DNA from: Gnetum montanum | Lineage: Eukaryota; Streptophyta; Gnetopsida; Gnetales; Gnetaceae | Reading direction: 5' to 3' | DNA length: 49,658 nt | Assembly: GCA_015680685.1 (NCBI GenBank) | Contig: MNCI01002956.1 | Location: 1 to 49,658, forward strand | Notes under the pieces: generated by a model | Databases searched by the model: none | Seen by the model: only the letters and a program-made list of their open reading frames with translations | What the model was told of the DNA's origin: nothing | Translations under genes and position numbers: made by a program | Shown: positions 41,038-49,658 of the stretch, one piece after another | Layout: every line of letters starts with the position of its first letter | How positions within the stretch are numbered: position 1 is the stretch's first letter

Positions 41038-43970
41038 AGCCTCACGATGTGTCTGTGATGCATGAGTAAGTCATAAAGGCTCAATGTTGTATTTTTTTGT
41101 TTAAGAGCCTGTTTGACTTGCGCAAGGGCATCGAAGAGATCTCACCCACGATTGGGCTGCTTGTCTCCCTTTTCCTCCTCCATTTGCCCTAAGAGATGAA
41201 TTTCATGGGGAGGAGTGACACTTGGTTAAGGGTTGCATTTCCTTTGGCTAGGAGGAGATAGTCGTGTTCATGTAACCTTGTCATTTCTAGCAAGTGGGGA
41301 CAAAGGTACAGAACCAAGGGGTTTAGGCCTAGGGAACCCCAGTGGAAGAGGGTCCTTGGCCGCATCAACAGTAAGAGGGTTTGACTTAGAAGACTACCCC
41401 TACATAGGAGGGGCGGTTGATAGTTTTGACACCTTGATAACTAAGGGTGCCCTAGGTGTAGGCATAGGCTAGGCTACGACTTTAATGACAGCGGGCTGTC
41501 GGGAAGTGTTTTGGGATGGATTTTGAAGGATGAAAGGTTGCCTCAGGGAACCGCCCATTGGCGTTGATGGAACTATTATTTGGGATGAATGAGGATGTGT
41601 TCGCAACACGAAAGGCCGCTTCGGCTGCACTTGATTATCGCCCTTTACTCCTACCACATTGATTATGTACCCTGCATTATTTGCGTTTAACGAGTCTTGG
41701 TACACATGCATGGCCTGGTTTTTTGGATGTGTCAGGCTACTGCTATCTAAGATCAAGTCACCTTAATCAATCAGATGCTGAATGTCATCCTTCAACGCCC
41801 AGCAACAGTCCATGTCATGGCCACACAATTGGTGGTAGTCGCAGAACCAATCCAACCTAAATTTTTTGGGAACTTGCGGTTCGTTAGGTTGGGCCAAAGA
41901 AGGGTTCTTGAGTAGCTCACAATGGTTCCTATGGCATTTCAGAGCCTCCTCGAACACTGTCTTGTGCCGAATATGGCTAGTTCCTAGTAATTGTTTAAGG
42001 AGTTCAGAAGGCTTCGCAGGTAAAGTCGTGTAATTTGAGTGATCCTTACGCTCAAATTTAGGCCTTGGCTACGGGGGTGCTTTAGGGATAGAAGGAGTTT
42101 CCTAATTAGGACCATTTGAGCTAGTTTTCAGCTCAGTAGGCTCTGTAGATGTTTTCTTGTTATTGTTCTTCTTCTTGGCCCCTTTAGCAACCGCTGCTAC
42201 TGTCATCGCCGTGGCTTTGCCCTTGTCCTTGCCTTTGCTGTGGGCATTCTTCTAGACCAAATAAGCTGGATCTTTGCTAGCCTCCACCACATCTTGAATG
42301 CTCTTAGTCTGAGAAAAGGCTTGGCTGAGGGAGCAGGGAGCGAGGTAATACAGCTTAGACTTGATAAAGTCGTTAACTGTTTCCTTGAAGATTGCCAGTA
42401 AATGAGCCTCTGCGATGGGTTCGCGGATTTCATTCAAGGTGGCACTCCACCGCTGTATAAACTTTTGGACCGACTTGAGCGGGTCTTTCTTGACTCCCAT
42501 GAGCTGGTACAGTGTGACTTCCGATTTTAGGTTATAGTTGAAACAGGTCACAAACTGAGTTAACAGCTCCTCCAAAGTTGAAATGGAGGCACATGGGAGT
42601 ACTCGATACCAGTCCAGAGCTTTACCCATTAAGGACTTAGCAAAAATGTAGATTATAGTATGTGGCCATTGTTGCAATAATAAGGAGTCTGACCTAAAAG
42701 TGACTAGGTGGGCATTGGGATCAGCTTCCCCATTGTATCTTGTAAAATGGGAAAGGGGCATCCTCGGTGGCAACAACAGGATAGGAACTACTGGACTAAT
42801 AGGATCATCATGGTAGAAATCCATGACTTGTATCATGTCAGAACCAATAGCCTTGAGACACTTGACCTCTTCAGTAAGGGTCTAAATGAGCTGAAAAGCT
42901 TGGTCTAGACTCGTAGACGATGAAGCCATTTGGGGAACAGCAAGAGGGGTGACACCGGGTAGTGGAGCGGATGGAGCAGTTTGGCCGATATTTGATGCTA
43001 TCAGGATTGTCCCTGCAGGTAGTGCTACTTGTGGCATCCACCATCTGGTAGTTGGTGTAGATGGGGTGACCACTATCGGTTGTGCCATTGGATATGTTGT
43101 TTGTGTAGCTGGAGGCACAGATAGTGATCCCGCGACGAGGTTTAGCATCCTTGGGATCTAGCTTTGGAAATGGGGATGATGGGCCATTTGTGCAGGATGC
43201 ACAGTGAGGGGCATGTTTGGGGCCCACCATGTTGTAGTGGTAGGCCTTGTCATTTGGGCTAGGATGAAGGTTGGTGTCATAGGTATTTGCAACGTAGGTA
43301 TCGCGTGCACATGCGGTGACATAGGCGTAGGTGTACGGTGAGATGGGTTAGATAATTGTACCTGAGGAACGATTTGCAATGGACCTTTGAATAGAAATAT
43401 AGTGGGAGAGATGAAATGTAGGTGTGGTGAGTGCGGGACTTGATTGGTGTTAGATAACATCAAAGGTGTGGTGACCATGAACAAGGGATTCACGCGGGAC
43501 GTCGTGGAAGGAGGGGCCATGGTGAAATCGCCACGACTACCCCCTTTAGAATGAGAGTCTAGATCATCTTGCCCACCGTGAAGAGTTTCATTACGGAACA
43601 AAACCTCTAGCTATTCTGGTCATGTCTTTGCCATCAGCATTTGATCTAAGATCCACCTTTTTTGTTCTATCAGGGGTATGATTTTGCTAGGTGTAGAGAT
43701 GAGTTCCTTCCCGTTGCAGTACATGAACTCGTACTCTCATTTTTCCTCGAGTTCTTGTGGATACAAAGGTAGGTTTGCTGTTATTTTAGCACAAAGGAAA
43801 TTGTAGTGTTCCTTGCATTGAGTGTGTCCCTCAGGCTCCTTGTTTTGTAGCCTGAGGAAGTGGCATGGTTGCACTGGACTAATTGGCTACTCGACCATAG
43901 GGGGTCTAACTTGCATGGTCCAAGGGTTCTCAAAGCTAGCAGTGTCAACAGCAGTAGTTGATGTAGTCAT
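41038..43970 (-). pseudogene. gag: Element C Gag with CCHC-like motif
   Basis: Minus strand, from ATG 43970 (MTTSTTAVDTASFENPW), 240 bases after the primer site, to the protease. Stops are scattered but long parts are open: a Pro/Thr/Met-rich region (43601-43158 and 43148-42882) and the Gag core (42836-42252). The core includes FTRYNGEADPNAHLVTFRSD, GKALDWYRVLPCASISTLEE and VQKFIQRWSATLNEIREP, the Tat-type core. A basic linker (GKDKGKATAMTV ... AKGAKKKNNNKKT) follows, then WFCDYHQLCGHDMDCCWALK (C-H-G-H-C zinc-binding type typical of Tat) at about 41840. A Pro/Gln-rich link with LSLYDLLMHH leads to protease. Forms the particle and packages RNA. Confidence 0.88.
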
Positions 43971-44202
43971 TATATACGTGATTGGTAAATAATGATGATA
44001 AAGATAAAGATCACAAAGACAGAGGCAAATCAATGTAATGATTGAGGCTTTCTATCTTGTAGGATTCCAAAGGAATCGTCGGAGCGACCAATCTACACCA
44101 CACAATCCTATAAACAACCTTGGAGGTATTACGTTTACGTTGATTGATAATGGGTACAGATAGCTTACAAGACTACCCATAAAATACAGATCAGATATGA
44201 TA

Positions 44203-44220
44203 GCCCTCCTTCTAGCACCA
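44203..44220 (-). other. Candidate primer binding site of element C
   Basis: Minus strand TGGTGCTAGAAGGAGGGC, eight bases from the LTR end. It begins TGG as the complement of CCA must. It has partial similarity to the tRNA-Leu 3' end complement; the tRNA is not certain. Confidence 0.45.
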
Positions 44221-44228
44221 TAAAATTG

Positions 44229-45590
44229 TAACGAAAGAAAACGTCGGTAGCTAGAAATACCAAATAAAAGTCCGTGTACACAGTTCTAACCCTAGATCCT
44301 CGCGAGGACCGTGTTGGGGAGAAAACGAATCCGAGGTGCCCTCAATGGTGTTGTCAATCACACAAGGACTTACTTGATCAATAAAACTTTTTGCGATGTT
44401 TAGATGAAAAAATAATGGTTCTTTATAGTTCTTTACGAGAAGATTGTAACATTTTTAATTTCAGAAATAGTTGGAACAAACGTAATTGATTTCGATGTGA
44501 TTTGCAAAATTAGTATAGATAGGAGATAAGAGATTGGATTTGGGATGTGATCGAACCCCAAGATCTAGGATTCGATTCACGAAAAGAGTATATTAGATAC
44601 AATGATTATAAGTGGACTTCGATTCAAGCGAAGTGCATGACAATAATAAGAAAAGCTGAGAAAAGATGAAACAAGAAAAAGCTGATCTACCTTGTTCTAG
44701 CAGATCTAGGTACAAAGAGGCCAAACGCGAAGCAGAATGTCCGTTAATTAGCTATTTCTGATCAAAGTTTCTCACCGACTATCTTCAGTATTCTTGCTAT
44801 TATTGGTCCCTTTTATTTGCCCTCTTGTCAATCCTTGCTAGAGGTTGTCAACAATGCCAATCGAATGAAAATTCATTCATAGAGAAAATTTGTCAATCTT
44901 GAAGGAATTCTTACCCCCTTTGATCTTTGTCAGCTGGCATTTTTATAAGGTTAAGATCAGGAGAAAAACACAGTTTAGATGACACATGTCCTGAACCTAC
45001 AAAAATGTCGTTGACTTTCTATGGTGGTTGTTGAAGCTTACGACGCCACACTGCCTTACGCTCGAAAGCGTAATGCATCGATAGGCTATTTCTTGATTAC
45101 GCTACGATACACTAGAGAGCGTATCATGTCGTATAGACTGCTGCTACTTGTATTATGCCACTTTTATCTATGCTTGCATTACATTGCACTGCGCTAGATT
45201 ACGCTTCATAGCACAACTCAGCGTAAAATAGTGCACTTGCAAAAAATTGAAGTGTTGTTGAAGTCTTGAATATTTGTCATCCTCAGTGTTGTGGTGGACT
45301 ACTTTCTGACATTACGCTGCATAACGCGATATTACGCTATGTTGCATAATGCAGCGTAATATGTTAAAAGTTAAAGTTCTCAAAACATAGAGAATTTGCA
45401 ACAACTTGCCGCTGTGCATCTGTTGCTTTGTTCTGTCTTCTAGAATTCATTTGTGTTATGCTATGCAGCGTGGAAGGACAGGCCTTTGACTGAAAAGAAA
45501 CTTCCTATGCCACGCCTTGTTGTGAGTCCTTGCCTGAATGACCAGTTTTTCACTGAACAACTGAGGTCTCGAAATTTCCACGATGTTTCA
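44229..45590 (-). repeat. Element C 5' LTR
   Basis: 1362 bp. Minus strand starts TGAAACATCGTGG and ends TTTCGTTA. TATA box at 44939-44948. Aligns with 28104-29480 with scattered transitions, many at CpG sites. Confidence 0.9.
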
Positions 45591-47424
45591 GCTAGAACAT
45601 CGAGAGGTTACCTGGTGTATAGTTTAACCCTAGATCTATGCAAGGGCCATGTTGAAAAGAAATGGAAATGGGCTACCCTGAATGGTCTGGTCGATAAATC
45701 AAGGACTTAATCGGTGTAACTTAACCTTTTGTAAATGTTTGTCTTAGAAGAAACATATGCAAGTAAAGCAATGATCAACAAATGCAAGACAATAAAAAAT
45801 GATGCAAAACACAATGATAGTAAACAAATAATAAAACAAACTTGGGTGAGAAAATGCACCACCCCAAGATGGTAGATCTGATATTTGTACTGTTGGAAAG
45901 TGTACAACTGAATATGCAACACTGGAGTGGCACAGCTTACAACAGAGGAGTATGGTCACAAGTCTTTGAACTATAGTCAATAGCTCGCTACTCAGGATTC
46001 TTCTGCTTGCCAATCCACTCACCAAGATGGCAAAATGCTAGACCTGTAAAAGGATGTTTGGAGTCAACCAGAATGCTCAAAGCTAACTAGAATGCTAAAA
46101 ATGCCAACTATGCTCTCCAAAAGCCAATCCAAAATCCAACCCTTTGGACATTGTTTGCCAAGGTATTTATAGGGCTATGAGTAGGAGAAAAATGTGGTTT
46201 GGATGCCATGTGTCCTAGGCCCCACAAGGTGCAAACATGGCTATGCTATGTAGGTGTGTGATGTTGGATGTGAACCCTATTATGTTGTGATCATACTGCT
46301 GAAACTGCATGTGCCAAAATCCAAAAAGCATACCAACAATGAAAGAAAAATGGAGCCTATGGTCCAGGACTACGTCTTTCCTACTCTTGTGAGTAGGGTC
46401 AACCATAGGAACAATTTTGGGGATTGACCATGGGTATGTAAAATGAAGGAAAATTGCTAATTTTGTCTGCTGAAGAGGTGCTAGGGTGAGAATGATCATT
46501 GTCAACAAGTTTTGGAGCTAACTGAATATGTCATGATGCCTCCATGCAAGTGTTGCATTATTTACATTGTCCAGCATGTTGGCATAGTGTAAGTAACTAC
46601 ATGCTATGTAGCGTAGCGTAGCATAGCTGCCAGTCTTAAAAGGAGTCTTACCTAGAAACCAAGAGCATCTGTCTGAGGCTTGGTTAGGCAAGCAACTGCA
46701 ACTTTGTCTTCCATGTTGGAAAGCCTTTGAACCTATTGAGTTCATCCTTAGGGAATTCTATTGTTTTGCATCCTCGGTACGCTATGCTACACTATGCAGC
46801 ATAGCACAGCGTAGCAACCAATGTGACATGCATCCTTGTTTAATCTATAATGTTTTATCAGGAAACTTTGCTTGAGGCTTGAGGGCTAAGTGGAATAGGT
46901 AGTTGTGGAAGCTGAAGCATTACCAAGTGTTATCCTCTTTCTGGAGTTACTCAGCAAAGGGGCCTTTGTGCGTTCTATCCTTGCCATATTTTGTTGCGCC
47001 ATGTTACTCACACTTCAGGGATGAAACAGGGTCGATGCTCTGGAAGATTGGCTTTTTATCAATTTTCATCTTGGACATCTGATTGGTCTCCTCAAGGCTT
47101 GCTACGCTACGTAGCATAGCGTAGCGTAGCAGATTTCTCCATTAGAAAACTTGCCAAACTATTTAGCTCATCTTGAACACTTTCAACAACTCCTAGCATG
47201 GTCCTTGGGTAGACTATAAACTAGGTCAATTGTCTAGTTGGGCAAGTTGGAGAGTTCAGCAGGCTTATCAACCCTAGAGATAGAAAACTTGTCAGACTTT
47301 ATAGTCTACCCTCAGTGCCTACACTATCCTGATGACCCATCGTGACATTACACTTGTGGAAGTCCTTGCCTAAATTCGAAGACTCTGCTAAAGTATCAGG
47401 ATCCTGAAATTGTATGGTGTTTCA
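45591..47424 (-). repeat. Extra Tat-type LTR, diverged, lacking its inner end
   Basis: Minus strand starts TGAAACACCATACAATTTC at 47424 as in the C LTRs. The TATA box TCCCTATAAATACC-like lies at 46163-46172, and its end (45591-45720) aligns with 44249-44385 of the C LTR: GCTAGAA, then AACCCTAGATC and CAAGGACTTA. The outermost about 20 bases are missing at the joint with C. U3 has clusters of GCTACGCTA/TAGCGTAGC motifs (46600-46625, 46775-46815, 47100-47130). No primer site or interior follows. It belongs to a related but different subfamily. Confidence 0.7.
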
Positions 47425-48000
47425 AGTTATTTGTGCACAATGGTTGCATGCAAGTAATGTTAAAAATTGTACAAACCAAGACTTCTGCACACAATTACAT
47501 CCTATGTCATTGTATGCGATGCATGGAACTTTCTTCTTCTCAATCTCTTCAAATGTATTTTCCTTTGATATTTCTAGGGAAAGCTCACATATTCCTAAGC
47601 ATGCATCAATTGTGCTTAGCCATGCTCTTCCCATAATGATTAGGAAGTCCCCTTTATAGTTCTTGACTTGAATCACTAGGAAATCAGCTAGTTACAACCA
47701 CCCATAAATAGTGGTGAGAATGTCCTCCATTACTCCTAGTGGGACAGTGATAGACTGGTCAACCAACTCTAAACAAATGTTACTCTTTTTTAGTGGAGGT
47801 AGGTTCCAGGCTTTGTACATTTCTTGAGAGATTAAATTCACACTCAAACCTATGTCCAAAAGAGATTTACAAGGCTCATTCTCAACAATTTGTAACTATA
47901 TAAGAGGACTTCCAAGATTAGAGAATTTTCTAGGAAGATAGCCAACTTTAATCCAATTAGTATTGACATGATTCAACATGACAGTGTGTGTTGAGTGCGG
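47425..48000 (-). pseudogene. pro: Element B protease
   Basis: Minus strand. PCKSLLDIGLSVNLISQEMY at about 47880 is the active site, with DIG where DTG or DSG is usual. EMYKAWNLPPLKKSNICLEL follows, then FLIIMGRAWLSTIDA at about 47650, the second hallmark. The tail ISKENTFEEIEKKKVPCIAY matches element A. Broken by element C at 47425; continues at 28103. Confidence 0.82.
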
Positions 48001-49658
48001 TCTTTGGTTCGTAGGAAGCCTAGAAGATTCGAATGATGGTGAGGCCTTTGGAGAATTAGTTACTTGTGGTTGTAAGGACTTGGTTGGACTATTGGTTCTA
48101 AAGAAAGGTCTCTTCTTTGTGTGGCTATCTAAACTAATAGTACGTTAAGGATTGACAGCCCTTGTAGTGTTATGTTGCTACGATTGAGCAAGGAGCTCAC
48201 CCTACATAATTAGAGTAGGTGGTAATGGAGCTAAGGGTGGAAGAGGTGTAGTTGGATGAGAAGGATAGTACATTTGTGGAACATCTCCCCTAGGAGAAGG
48301 AGTTCTATAGTACTCATGGGTTTGGTAGTGAGGTTGAGGAGTGACGTAACTAGTGGAGTCACATGGAGAGATCAGCAACTACACGTAGTATCTGTATGGG
48401 TCAGGTTGATGGTAAGGGAATTTTTGTCATGGTAATGGAATTCCCCATGATTGTGGGTGTTGCCACTATTGATACTGTTCATTTGGTTGTGGTGGAGCTC
48501 CACTCGGATAATACGTCAAGGGTTGGTGGGACTTCCTTAGGTTACCTTGAGGATAAGGTAACCTTTGAGGTGTCTACTATCTGTTTAATCATGGATTTAG
48601 TGCATACACCCTAGAATGTTATAGATGTGATACTACTGGGCAACATCCCTTAGGATGATCATATTGGCATATCTCACATGTGCTATCATTGTCTATGTTT
48701 GAATCCACAACCTCTTCAATGATGGCAACTTTGTCCTTACCCTTGTTATGTGCATATTCAGCTTCTTTCTTTTTTCTTCTTTCTCAGTCACTACGTTGTT
48801 CTCTAGACTTCTCTCCTATTTTTAGAACGATTTAAAATTTATCATCTAGGGAGTTCCACATTTGATCTACCTTTGCTGATACTTCTGATGCAAATTTTTA
48901 AATGGGCAAAGTTTTTCTATTCATCATCTCTTCAAGTGGTGACTCTTCTTCATCTTTACAAAATCTAATTTCCTTCTTTCAGAGGGAAGGATCTCTATTA
49001 TATTCCTATATACTTTCTCTTTTCTTTAACTCACCTTCCTCCTTGGCAACTTGCTCCAACAATATTTGTACTTGATGGGCATTAAGCTCAGATAGTCTTC
49101 CTTAGGCATAAGTCCCAACGGTTCTCGACATTTTGTACCTAAGTCCATCTACAAGATGGCGTAGTTGTTCCCTTTGTGAGTAACCATGGCCAAGGCAAAG
49201 ATGTAATAATGCATAATATCGGCCCATGGTAGCATCCAAGGGTTCGTGTCCTCCTTGTTTCCATCCTTGAATTTACTTATGCAGATTGGACACTCAAGAG
49301 TACATTTGATACCTATCATTGAATAGCTCTAACATGGTACTCTATTGATGAATGGATTCCAGTTCTAAAGACTGGTACCAACTTTTTGCTTCCTTGATCA
49401 GTGTCCGTGGAAACAACTTGAGTTTTTGCCACTCATTTTCTATGTTTTGTAAGGCACATGCATCATGAAATACTTGTAGATGATTTTGAGGATCAGCATT
49501 GCATCCCCCTTCAAATCATGGGATGTTATTCATGTCTAATATTTTGATCCTACTATCTTTTTGGTGCCTTTTTGGAATTCTAACGGCCTCAGTTATATCC
49601 ATCATACTTTAGGTAGTGAGTAGGGGTTCATCGTGATTGTACTATCTATGGCATCTAT
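48001..49658 (-). pseudogene. gag: Element B Gag, C-terminal part, continues beyond window
   Basis: Minus strand. The zinc knuckle CEICQYDHPKGCCP is at 48637-48678. The region 48100-48600 encodes a Tyr/Gly/Pro/His-rich linker; upstream of the knuckle is a basic stretch (48700-48800) and, near 49000-49160, the LLEQVAKEEGELK-type segment also present in A (19850-19950). From 49200 to 49658 it aligns with the Gag core of A at about 20000-20450. The start lies outside the window. Confidence 0.78.

Larger units (their letters stand above)
28104..45590 (-). mobile_element. C: Tat-lineage Ty3/gypsy element with protease-RT intron carrying an antisense gene
   Basis: 17.5 kb. Minus strand order: 5' LTR, primer site, gag with CCHC-like motif, protease, 5.7-kb intron, RT, RNase H, second RNase H, integrase, tandem-repeat spacer, purine tract, 3' LTR. 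The second RNase H, the CDYHQLCGHDMDCC motif and integrase text such as QFSSIETKSFC and QANGQAEATNK place it in the Tat lineage (Ogre, Grande, Retand). LTRs of 1377 and 1362 bp share TGAAACA starts. Flanks 28099-28103 (TATAA) and 45591-45595 (GCTAG) do not match, and another related LTR lies directly at its right. Confidence 0.9.

Noticed and set aside
45707-46025. Two overlapping minus-strand stretches rich in Leu/Phe/Cys, as membrane proteins
   Set aside because: They lie in the R-U5 part of an LTR; hydrophobic text is common in reversed AT-rich DNA.
28099-47429. Target duplication for element C plus extra LTR
   Set aside because: TATAA on the left and AGTTA on the right share too little to claim a duplication.

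Overview
This window is plant nuclear DNA made almost entirely of nested, decayed LTR retrotransposons. I see no intact host gene, no RNA gene, no CRISPR array and no bacterial-type operon. The families present (Athila-like and Tat-like Ty3/gypsy, a Del/Tekay-type chromovirus, a miniature Copia-type element), the advanced decay by C-to-T and G-to-A changes, and insertion into older insertions suggest a large, old, heavily methylated seed-plant genome. A gymnosperm or another slow-turnover genome is plausible, but I cannot name the species. A 112-base run of N at 13090-13201 is an assembly gap.

Left part (1-8158). The end of an LTR (1-41) abuts a protein-kinase fragment (46-267). A miniature Copia-type element (357-7446) was split by a gag-only Athila-like element, E1 (392-6573), which has two LTRs, a 5-bp target duplication, a tRNA-Asp primer site, gag and a 3' ORF but no pol. 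Bases 7447-8158 are AT-rich and unidentified.

Middle (8159-25850). An old plus-strand LTR, D (8159-8934 continued at 22371-22456, followed by its own tRNA-Asp primer site), is split by a full-structure minus-strand Athila-like element, A (8935-22370: gag, protease, RT, RNase H, integrase, 3' ORF). D's interior is then interrupted by a Del/Tekay-type chromovirus 3' end (22511-25850: LTR, chromodomain-region tail, integrase, end of RNase H).

Right part (25850-49658). A second Athila-like minus-strand element, B, has its integrase-RNase H-RT at 25850-28103 and its protease-gag at 47425-49658. It is split between RT and protease by a minus-strand Tat-lineage element, C (28104-45590), and by an extra diverged Tat-type LTR (45591-47424). 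C has gag with a CCHC-like motif, protease, RT, two RNase H domains and integrase.

The most interesting structure is in C. Protease and RT are separated by a 5.7-kb intron (40248 to 34537, minus strand) with a consensus donor and a polypyrimidine-AG acceptor that join the two reading frames exactly. Inside this intron, on the opposite strand, lies a five-exon gene (35124-39494). Its four GT-AG introns all preserve one reading frame across 839 codons, although about 14 stop codons now interrupt it. A related short tandem repeat lies beside the donor, beside the acceptor and downstream of integrase. A second recurring theme is CpG-rich palindromes clustered between the LTR start and the TATA box: GCGATATCGC-type in the Athila-like LTRs and TTACGC/GCGTAA-type in the Tat LTRs.
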